From Lachnospiraceae bacterium (lineage in GTDB: Bacteria > Bacillota > Clostridia > Lachnospirales > Lachnospiraceae), in assembly GCA_016281605.1 (NCBI GenBank), contig JAEEJA010000001.1:1-64000 (forward strand): a stretch of DNA of 64,000 bases, written 5' to 3'. A model generated the notes under the pieces. It was given only the letters and a program-made list of their open reading frames with translations, was not told the origin of the DNA and searched no databases. The translations under genes were made by a program, and so were the position numbers. Each line of letters starts with the position of its first letter. The first letter of the stretch is position 1. Of the stretch, positions 57,527 to 64,000 are shown piece after piece.

Positions 57527-59833
57527 ACTGATTTCCTCCTTTTGTTCTGTTTTTATGATTTTAAATCTATTTAATCTTAAAGCATTCATACATACACAAA
57601 AACTCGAAAGACTCATGGCAAGTGCCCCGTAAACAGGCTTCATCGCCAGTCCGAATACTCCCATGGCAAGAGGTATACATATTGAATTATATATAAATGC
57701 CCAGAATAAATTCTCATGAATATTTTTTATGGTTTTTCTGCTAAGTAAAACAGCGTTAACCACATCCATAAGAGAGTTTTTCATAAGTACAACATCAGCA
57801 GAGTCAATTGCAATATCTGTTCCGCTGCCTACTGCGATACCTATATCCGCAGTTGTTAGTGCAGGGGCGTCATTTATTCCATCTCCCACCATAGCTATTT
57901 TCTCTGATCCCTTTAGCTTTTCAATAGTCATTGCCTTCTCATCAGGCATAACACCGGCGTAAACTTCAGAAACACCTGCTGCATTGCCTATAGAGCGAGC
58001 AGTTACCTCATTATCTCCGGTTATCATAACTGTTTTTACACCTATAATTCCAAGTCTATCTATGGCTTGAGCGCTATCAGGCTTTATAGTGTCTGCAACA
58101 GCAATTATTCCTGCTATTTTTTTATCATATACGAATATCAAAGGGGTCTTTCCTTCCTTTGATAATGTATCAATCTTCTCCTCGACTGCTTTATCTATCT
58201 TAGAAACAGTACTTATAAACTTTTGATTTCCTCCTAAAATCTCTATTTGCTCATCTTCTTGATTATCATTTTTATTTCCTTTACTGTCCGGAATAATAAC
58301 TGCAGAGAGGCCATTTCCCGCAAAAGTCTTAAAGCTCAGTGTATCCGTGAGATTAACATTATTCTCTTCTGCATAAGTATTTATGGCTTTTCCTAAAGGA
58401 TGACTTGACTTTACTTCAAGTGCATAAGCTGTTTCAAGCAAGACTTTTTTATCTGTATCTATAGGAATTATGTCCGTAACTTTAGGTTTTCCTTCAGTTA
58501 TGGTTCCGGTCTTATCAAATGCAATAATTGATACACGTCCCAAATTTTCAAGAGCCTGAGCATTTTTATATAGTATAGAGTTTTTCGCTCCCACGCCGCT
58601 TCCCACCATAACAGCCACCGGTGTAGCAAGGCCCAGAGCACACGGGCAACTTATAACCAACACTGTAACTGCTCTTGCAATTGAAAATGAAAAATCCTTG
58701 CCAAATATAAAAAACCACCCTAAAAATGTTATAAGGGCAATAGAAATCACCACAGGAACAAATATAGCGGATACCTTGTCTGCAATTCTTGATATAGGAG
58801 CCTTTGTAGCAGATACATCGCTCACCATATGGATAATAGCCGAAAGGGTTGTATCCTCTCCTACACTTATTGCCTCACACTTTATAAAACCGCTTGTATT
58901 GGTAGTTGCTGCATACACCATGTCACCTTTACTCTTATCCTTAGGTATGCTTTCTCCCGTTAGCGCCGATTCGTCCAGAGATGCTTCTCCTTCTATGATT
59001 TTACCGTCAACTGCTACATTGTCTCCCTGCTTAACGACAAAAATCATACCCGGACGCACCTCATCAACAGATACTACTCTTTCGTTATTTTCATCATCTA
59101 CAATTACTGCAGTCTTCGGAGCAAGCTTCATAAGTGCTTTAAGAGCATCTGTTGTCTTGCCCTTAGACTTAGCTTCAAGCAGCTTTCCGACTGTTATTAA
59201 TGTAGGAATCATGGCAGCAGACTCAAAGTAAAGATTCATAAGTTGTTTATGAAGACCTTCTACATTTCCTATGCTCGCTTGCCAAAACATAATATATAAA
59301 AGCACTAAAGAATATATAAATGAAATGCCTGATCCAAGTGCTACAAGTGTATCCATGTTGGCTGAAAGATGTAAGATACCCTTAAATCCATTCACGAAAA
59401 ACTTTTTATTAATAAACATTATACAGATACTTATAAGCATCTGTGTGGTACCGATTGCCAGGGGATTGGAAATAGTCTTTGGCAGAGGTGCTCCAAGCAT
59501 CATATGAGCCATACTTACGTACATAAGCAAAGCAAGGAATATGCATGAACTTATAAGACGCTTTTTTAATATATTAGACTCATTATCCTCTAAGGCAGCA
59601 TCCTCTAATGAACTTTTAGATTTAGTGGTGCCTTTTTGTGCTGATGACGCACCATATCCTGCCTTTTCAACCGCATGTATTATCTCAGCATCCGTAACAT
59701 CACCCTCAACTCCCATAGAATTGGTAAGAAGGTTAACTGCACAGCTTTCTACTCCCTCTAGAGAGGAAACTGCTTTTTCAACCTTTGCGCTGCATGCGGC
59801 ACAGCTCATACCGGTAATGCTGTACTTCTTCAT
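57317..59833 (-). CDS. copA: Copper-transporting P1B ATPase with C-terminal CopZ-like domain
   Basis: An 838-residue heavy-metal ATPase that exports Cu(I). The N-terminal HMA domain has GMSCAAC (C11, C14). Eight membrane helices, the SCPCALG motif in the sixth, TGES actuator, DKTGTIT phosphorylation site and GDGINDAPAL are all present. After the last helix, where CopA normally stops, the frame continues without a stop into a complete second HMA domain (GMMCEHC) identical in layout to a free CopZ chaperone. I start at ATG 59833 after AAAGGG. No copY/csoR regulator is present nearby. Confidence 0.93.
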   Translation of the reverse strand: MKKYSITGMSCAACSAKVEKAVSSLEGVESCAVNLLTNSMGVEGDVTDAEIIHAVEKAGYGASSAQKGTTKSKSSLEDAALEDNESNILKKRLISSCIFLALLMYVSMAHMMLGAPLPKTISNPLAIGTTQMLISICIMFINKKFFVNGFKGILHLSANMDTLVALGSGISFIYSLVLLYIMFWQASIGNVEGLHKQLMNLYFESAAMIPTLITVGKLLEAKSKGKTTDALKALMKLAPKTAVIVDDENNERVVSVDEVRPGMIFVVKQGDNVAVDGKIIEGEASLDESALTGESIPKDKSKGDMVYAATTNTSGFIKCEAISVGEDTTLSAIIHMVSDVSATKAPISRIADKVSAIFVPVVISIALITFLGWFFIFGKDFSFSIARAVTVLVISCPCALGLATPVAVMVGSGVGAKNSILYKNAQALENLGRVSIIAFDKTGTITEGKPKVTDIIPIDTDKKVLLETAYALEVKSSHPLGKAINTYAEENNVNLTDTLSFKTFAGNGLSAVIIPDSKGNKNDNQEDEQIEILGGNQKFISTVSKIDKAVEEKIDTLSKEGKTPLIFVYDKKIAGIIAVADTIKPDSAQAIDRLGIIGVKTVMITGDNEVTARSIGNAAGVSEVYAGVMPDEKAMTIEKLKGSEKIAMVGDGINDAPALTTADIGIAVGSGTDIAIDSADVVLMKNSLMDVVNAVLLSRKTIKNIHENLFWAFIYNSICIPLAMGVFGLAMKPVYGALAMSLSSFCVCMNALRLNRFKIIKTEQKEEISMTKTMTIEGMMCEHCEASVKKALEGLSEVSSAEVSHKEGRAVVTLSAPLSDDILKSAVEAKDYVVKEII
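57535..57540 (-). promoter_or_regulatory. Internal Shine-Dalgarno for CopZ
   Basis: AGGAGG on the minus strand within the codons for KEE, 8 nt before an in-frame ATG. It is a closer match to the anti-SD than the site used by copA itself (AAAGGG). Confidence 0.7.
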
Positions 59834-59955
59834 CGTTAAAACCCTTTCGTGTGAATACTCCAGGACCACCTGTTAGCCTTGGGTAATATAAAATATATCA
59901 TGTTTAAACATATATGTCAAAGAATGCGAAAGAAAGGTAAATTTCACACATATAC

Positions 59956-59984
59956 TTGCAAATTTTATTCAATGGCTATATAAT
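59956..59984 (+). promoter_or_regulatory. argG promoter with ARG-box-like operator
   Basis: TTGCAA (59956-59961), 17-bp spacer, TATAAT (59979-59984). The spacer contains, on the minus strand, TGAATAAAATTTGCA (59958-59972), close to the ArgR operator core TGAATnnnnATTCA. Bound ArgR would cover the promoter, giving arginine repression. argR is not in the window. Confidence 0.6.
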
Positions 59985-60045
59985 GTGTAATTGAAATTTT
60001 ACAAAAACATTAGGAGTCAAAGCGCTTCGGTAGAGGAGGATTAAT

Positions 60046-61272
60046 ATGAGTGAAAAAGTTATACTTGCTTACTCCGGTGGTCTTGATACCACTGCCATTA
60101 TTCCATGGTTAAAGGAAAACTATAATTACGAGGTAATCTGTGTTTGTATAGACGTTGGTCAGGAAAGTGAGCTCGACGGCTTAGATGAAAGAGCTAAGGC
60201 TTGCGGTGCTTCAAAGCTTTATATTGAAGACGTAGTTGATGAGTTCTGTGACGAGTACGTTATTCCTTGTGTAAAGGCACACGCTGTTTACGAGAATAAG
60301 TACCTCTTAGGAACATCCATGGCACGTCCATTGATTGCTAAAAGACTTGTTGAGATTGCTCGTAAGGAAGGTGCAACAGCCATCTGCCACGGTGCTACAG
60401 GTAAGGGTAACGATCAGGTTCGTTTTGAACTTGGTATTAAGTCCCTCGCTCCTGATCTTAAGATAATTGCTGCATGGCGTGATCCTAACTGGACACTTGA
60501 TTCACGTGAGTCAGAGATTGAATATTGTCGTCAGCACGGTATCACACTTCCTTTCTCAGCTGATTCTAGCTACAGTCGTGACAGAAACCTCTGGCATATA
60601 AGCCATGAAGGACTTGAGTTGGAAGATCCTGCCAATGCTCCTGATTTTGATCATCTTCTTGTTCTTGGTGTTTCTCCTGAAAAAGCTCCTGACGAGGGCG
60701 AAGAAGTTACAATTACCTTTGAACAGGGTGTACCAAAGAGCGTAAACGGTAAGGAAATGAAGGTTTCAGATATCATCCGTGAGCTTAACAGACTCGGCGG
60801 AAAGCATGGAATCGGAATTGTTGATATAGTAGAGAACAGAGTTGTAGGTATGAAGTCACGTGGAGTATATGAAACACCGGGTGGAACAATCCTTTACGAA
60901 GCTCATCAGCAGCTTGAAGAACTCATCCTTGACCGTGCAACATATACTGTTAAGAAGGATCTTGGAAACAAATTTGCAGATGTTGTTTACGAAGGAAAGT
61001 GGTTCACTCCCCTTCGTGAAGCTCTTTCGGCATTTATCGATTCTACACAGAAGTATGTCACAGGTGAAGTTAAGTTTAAACTTTATAAGGGTAACATCAT
61101 AAAGCTCGGAGAGACATCTCCTCACTCACTTTACTCAGAGTCAATCGCTTCATTTACCACAGGTGATCTTTATGATCATAAGGATGCAGAAGGATTTATA
61201 AATCTCTTTGGTCTTTCAGATAAGGTTCGTGCCATGAAACAAGGACCTTTCACAGAGTTAAATGTAGACTGA
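60046..61272 (+). CDS. argG: Argininosuccinate synthase
   Basis: A 408-residue enzyme joining citrulline and aspartate with ATP in arginine synthesis. PP-loop [11 protein letters not shown] near residues 8-18, [15 protein letters not shown], and the [17 protein letters not shown]-terminal motif are diagnostic. Strong AGAGGAGGATTA ribosome site. argH does not follow, so the gene stands alone with its own promoter and terminator. No T-box leader is seen. Its codon use is more C/T-balanced and highly expressed-looking than its neighbours. Confidence 0.96.
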   Translation: MSEKVILAYSGGLDTTAIIPWLKENYNYEVICVCIDVGQESELDGLDERAKACGASKLYIEDVVDEFCDEYVIPCVKAHAVYENKYLLGTSMARPLIAKRLVEIARKEGATAICHGATGKGNDQVRFELGIKSLAPDLKIIAAWRDPNWTLDSRESEIEYCRQHGITLPFSADSSYSRDRNLWHISHEGLELEDPANAPDFDHLLVLGVSPEKAPDEGEEVTITFEQGVPKSVNGKEMKVSDIIRELNRLGGKHGIGIVDIVENRVVGMKSRGVYETPGGTILYEAHQQLEELILDRATYTVKKDLGNKFADVVYEGKWFTPLREALSAFIDSTQKYVTGEVKFKLYKGNIIKLGETSPHSLYSESIASFTTGDLYDHKDAEGFINLFGLSDKVRAMKQGPFTELNVD

Positions 61273-61328
61273 TTAAAAGACTCTTAGGCGAGTCTTAATA
61301 CAAAATAAATAATTGCAATACGCACTTA

Positions 61329-61356
61329 GGGGGAGCTCCTTCAAACGAGCTCCCCC
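61329..61356 (+). terminator. Intrinsic terminator of argG
   Basis: A perfect 10-bp GC-rich stem GGGGGAGCTC/GAGCTCCCCC with an 8-nt loop is followed by TTCTTCC, 57 bp after the argG stop. Confidence 0.85.
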
Positions 61357-61483
61357 TTCTTCCATCGTCCCCGCCAAAACACTCCTGGCAAAGGACCTCT
61401 ATATATAATTGTACATCTCAAGTGTTTATACATCGCACAACCCTGCACTCATAATACAGAGCCGTCTTCCATACCTGGCATCC

Positions 61484-62083
61484 TCAAGCTACACTTAAAT
61501 CAGAAACCCTATCTGATACGTCCTCAAACACGCTCTCCAGATAGTACATCAATGCATCGATAACAGCAAAGACAACCTCAACTATGTACTCACAGTCTCT
61601 CTCGACTTTACTCATCTCCCTCATGTAGATGTCGTGCATCTTCCTGATAAACTTGAGAATATCATCCGGTGTATGAACTGAATTCTCTATCCGACCACGG
61701 CTAACCTCATTCTTCCGAACGTAAGCTCTAAAACGACGCTTCAATTCTTCCTCATAATTACAATGATCTTTTAAGTTGCCGGGATAGTTCGAATTGTGCG
61801 GGAATGTGAAATAATCCGAAACATAATGTGTAATCACTCCTAACTTCCTGCAGTCATAGCTGCTATATCCTTTATTCGGATTAAAATGTGATACCAGCTT
61901 CGCTATTTCTTTCTCCAAGCACTGAAACGAATCCTCAAAAGTGTGTTTTCTCGTCAAAAACGTAGGAACACAATCCGGTAATACGCTACCAACGTAGAAT
62001 GATTTCTTATGCTCTTTGAATGATTCCATCCCTTCACTGTTCATAATAAACCAAGCCAGAGATATATGGGATTTCTTACGCAT
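61484..62083 (-). CDS. Zinc-dependent phospholipase C-like protein
   Basis: A 199-residue protein of the PF00882 zinc-dependent PLC family. Likely metal ligands are in KSHISLAWF (His), GSVLPDCVP (Asp), HTFEDS, GVITHYVSDYFTFPHN (His/Asp) and a later His. It lacks a signal peptide, so action would be cytoplasmic unless exported otherwise; some family members are not lipases. I start at ATG 62083 after AAGGAGG; a GTG two codons earlier overlaps that site. It has its own promoter and leader hairpin. Confidence 0.75.
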   Translation of the reverse strand: MRKKSHISLAWFIMNSEGMESFKEHKKSFYVGSVLPDCVPTFLTRKHTFEDSFQCLEKEIAKLVSHFNPNKGYSSYDCRKLGVITHYVSDYFTFPHNSNYPGNLKDHCNYEEELKRRFRAYVRKNEVSRGRIENSVHTPDDILKFIRKMHDIYMREMSKVERDCEYIVEVVFAVIDALMYYLESVFEDVSDRVSDLSVA

Positions 62084-62149
62084 ACCCACCTCCTTCTAGA
62101 TTTAACAAACACTTGTTTAAGCATTCGCTCTATTAAAATTAACCCTGTC

Positions 62150-62176
62150 ATCTGCAACCAAAATGTGATTGCAGAT
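62150..62176 (-). other. Leader hairpin of the PLC-like gene
   Basis: ATCTGCAA pairs with TTGCAGAT (8 bp, 11-nt loop) in the 5' leader, about 67 nt before the start codon. Downstream, near 62102-62121, is a partially palindromic TTTAACAAACACTTGTTTAA. Both could be regulatory; no ligand can be suggested. Confidence 0.45.
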
Positions 62177-62208
62177 TCAAGAAAATCAATTTCAATTAAT
62201 CTAATACT

Positions 62209-62237
62209 ATTGTATACACAATTTGCAAAATTGTCAA
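62209..62237 (-). promoter_or_regulatory. Sigma-A promoter of the PLC-like gene
   Basis: Minus strand TTGACA, 17-bp spacer, TACAAT, giving a leader of about 120 nt. Confidence 0.8.
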
Positions 62238-62259
62238 GTGAAATTTCAAATTTTTTTAA

Positions 62260-64000
62260 TTATCTGATATTCTCTCTTATATGACTTTTATTTTTATGAT
62301 GAAGCGCTTTAATGCCATACATTTCATCATCTGCACGCTTCATAATAACGTCTATATCAGCGGTTTTTTCGCCTTCTCCAAATGCATAACCTATACTAAT
62401 ATCTATGTCATAATTTTTACTTTCTTCGTACTTATATTTTTCAATATTCAGATGAATTTTTTCCACCTTCTCATAGTAATAATCATAATCAAATTTATCA
62501 CCATCAGATATAAATGCAATCAAAAATTCATCCCCTCCAAAACGAGCACAAATTCCTTCATCTCCGACACATTCTGTTATAGAACTTCCAACTGCCCAAA
62601 GAGCAAAATCTCCCTCACTATGACCATATTTATCATTAATTTCTTTAAGATTATCCATATCTATAGATGCTATAAATATTATCTTATGTTTGGTCATATT
62701 TTTCTTCATGATTTTTCCAACTTCGCCAAAGAAACCTCTTCTGTTTAAAAGATGAGTAAGAGAATCTTTTATGATGAGATCATGTAACTGAGATTTCTTC
62801 AAAACAATACCAAACACTTCCATAAGGCACATCATATATTCATATATTTCTATATAATCAAGGGAGTTCTTATCATGTTTCATGATTATATATCCATAAT
62901 CTTCATTTTGCCAGTTAAAGGGCAAAAATAATACCTGATTTCCATCTTCAGCGTACTCTTCTATCATCTGCGATTCTATATCAATATCCACAAGCTGCAT
63001 AGGAAGAGAAGCTTCTGAATCTTTCATAGAAAAAATTCTCATGGAATCATATCCATCCCAATCTTTAGGCGACGGAATGTCTGTCTGATTACAATAATTC
63101 TTATTTGCTATTATTGAAAACTGAGAATTTATTATTGCTGAATTTCTATCAGAGAAAAGCACGTCTCCGAGTCCCTCAAGCATCTGCACTACAGAGTCTG
63201 CATCAACAAGCTTGGATATAGATGTAAATACACGCTCTAAGTTATTCTCTCTCTTTCTGTATTTATCATACATCTTCATGATATTTTTATTATAAAGCTC
63301 TTTACTGTCTACAGCTGCAGTCCTACATCCGCAGGAATCCGAAACATACATCTTATGCGGTATATTTTCATCATAAGGCTCTATTTCGTTATCTGAGAGT
63401 ATATCATCAGCAAGCTTACCTATGACTTCTGAAAGACTTTCATAATCATTAAATGCAGTGGTAAGACGTGGAATAGTATATCTACCAAGATTTATTCTAT
63501 CAAAACCTGTAACTATAACATCTTCAGGAACCGATATATTTCTTTCATTAAGACACTCACAAACCGTTATAGCCATAATATCATTACAGCAAACAATAGC
63601 ATCCGGAAGTGCTTTGCCACTGTCTAACCATCTGTTACACTCTCTTCTGGCAGGGATTTCCCAAAAGTCCCCATGAGCAATCTTACCTTCATCAACTTCT
63701 ATTCCATTTTCTGTAAGTACTTCTTTATATATTTCAATACGCTTTTCAGAAAAAGAATTTTTATCAAATCCTGCCATTAGATATACATTTCTGCAACCAT
63801 GGTGAATTACCACGTGCTCAACTATCTGCCTAAAAGCATGAGCATGGTCCATATTGATATTAAAGCAGCCTTTAAGATGGCCTCCGATATTGATTATAGG
63901 CTTTCTTGCCATTCTCAATCTCTTAGCGAGCTTCTTGGATGCATCTTCATTTAACATACTTTCGCTAAGAACGATGAATAAATCTATATAATCAAAATTC
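62260..64000 (-). CDS. GGDEF diguanylate-cyclase-like protein with LacI-type sensor (5' end outside window)
   Basis: A cytoplasmic protein truncated at the window edge: the frame stays open from 64000, and the ATG at 63957 lies in mid-domain, so it is not the start. Visible residues 1-215 are a LacI/periplasmic-binding fold (KPIINIGGH, CNDIMAITVCECL, DVIVTGFDRINLGRYTIPRLTT), followed by CGCR, a linker, a GAF-like region and a C-terminal GGDEF domain (DSLTHLLNRRGF, ARFGGDEFLIAF). The active-site GGDEF is intact but the RxxD inhibitory site five residues upstream is absent. It likely makes c-di-GMP in response to a small ligand; ligand unknown. No EAL domain follows. Confidence 0.82.
   Translation of the reverse strand, partial: NFDYIDLFIVLSESMLNEDASKKLAKRLRMARKPIINIGGHLKGCFNINMDHAHAFRQIVEHVVIHHGCRNVYLMAGFDKNSFSEKRIEIYKEVLTENGIEVDEGKIAHGDFWEIPARRECNRWLDSGKALPDAIVCCNDIMAITVCECLNERNISVPEDVIVTGFDRINLGRYTIPRLTTAFNDYESLSEVIGKLADDILSDNEIEPYDENIPHKMYVSDSCGCRTAAVDSKELYNKNIMKMYDKYRKRENNLERVFTSISKLVDADSVVQMLEGLGDVLFSDRNSAIINSQFSIIANKNYCNQTDIPSPKDWDGYDSMRIFSMKDSEASLPMQLVDIDIESQMIEEYAEDGNQVLFLPFNWQNEDYGYIIMKHDKNSLDYIEIYEYMMCLMEVFGIVLKKSQLHDLIIKDSLTHLLNRRGFFGEVGKIMKKNMTKHKIIFIASIDMDNLKEINDKYGHSEGDFALWAVGSSITECVGDEGICARFGGDEFLIAFISDGDKFDYDYYYEKVEKIHLNIEKYKYEESKNYDIDISIGYAFGEGEKTADIDVIMKRADDEMYGIKALHHKNKSHIRENIR

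Noticed and set aside
59834..60045. T-box or other riboswitch ahead of argG
   Set aside because: No specifier-loop or T-box sequence and the promoter lies only about 60 bp from the start codon.

Overview
The window looks like chromosomal DNA from a low-G+C Firmicute of the class Clostridia, most probably a Lachnospiraceae member. I infer this from AT-rich intergenic DNA, canonical -35/-10 promoters and purine-rich Shine-Dalgarno sites, the nusA-infB operon order, a CIRCE-controlled groESL, one-step meso-diaminopimelate dehydrogenase, a second EF-G-like protein, and several families I know mainly from Lachnospiraceae (DUF5688, DUF1836, DUF5716, DUF5717). Genus cannot be fixed from the sequence. 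I see no prophage, CRISPR array, restriction system or intact transposase. It reads as ordinary core chromosome with a few unusual loci.

Layout. From 0.2 to 39.9 kb every gene is on the minus strand. 0.2-8.3 kb holds a divergent NAD-dependent DNA ligase, an RluF-like pseudouridine synthase, a membrane-anchored protein, tRNA-Arg(CCG), a large InlB-repeat surface protein and a DUF5688 protein. 8.6-16.9 kb is the translation/RNA operon rimP-nusA-rnpM-ylxQ-infB-rbfA-nrnA-truB-ribF. 17-27 kb holds prfC, purE, hemW, lepA, a dCMP deaminase, rpsT, guaB, a ferredoxin-type aldo/keto reductase and ddh. 27.3-28.5 kb has two unusual repeat loci around a small membrane-protein gene, then groEL-groES. 30.8-39.9 kb holds a secreted Ig-like protein, an EF-G paralogue, glmS, DUF1836, DegV, a TtcA-like protein and a membrane spermidine-synthase-like protein.

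At 40 kb divergent promoters switch direction: a HisJ-type phosphatase and a nuclease-helicase fusion run rightward and meet polA tail to tail. 46.5-53 kb carries tRNA-Leu(CAA), a stand-alone CheY and a three-gene module: a TPR protein, an Hsp70/actin-like protein and a 1196-residue solenoid protein. 53-64 kb has proB, a small membrane exporter, cardiolipin synthase, an alpha/beta hydrolase, a copper ATPase with a fused CopZ domain, argG, a zinc-dependent phospholipase-like protein and a GGDEF protein cut by the window edge.

Most noteworthy: (1) the LigA-like ligase has lost several residues considered essential in E. coli LigA; (2) the CopA reading frame runs into a CopZ domain preceded by a perfect internal Shine-Dalgarno and ATG; (3) the TPR/Hsp70-like/DUF5717 module has no known function; (4) an 80-bp tandem intergenic repeat and a separate inverted-repeat-bounded element lie about 1 kb apart; (5) the argG promoter carries an ARG-box-like palindrome between its -35 and -10 elements.
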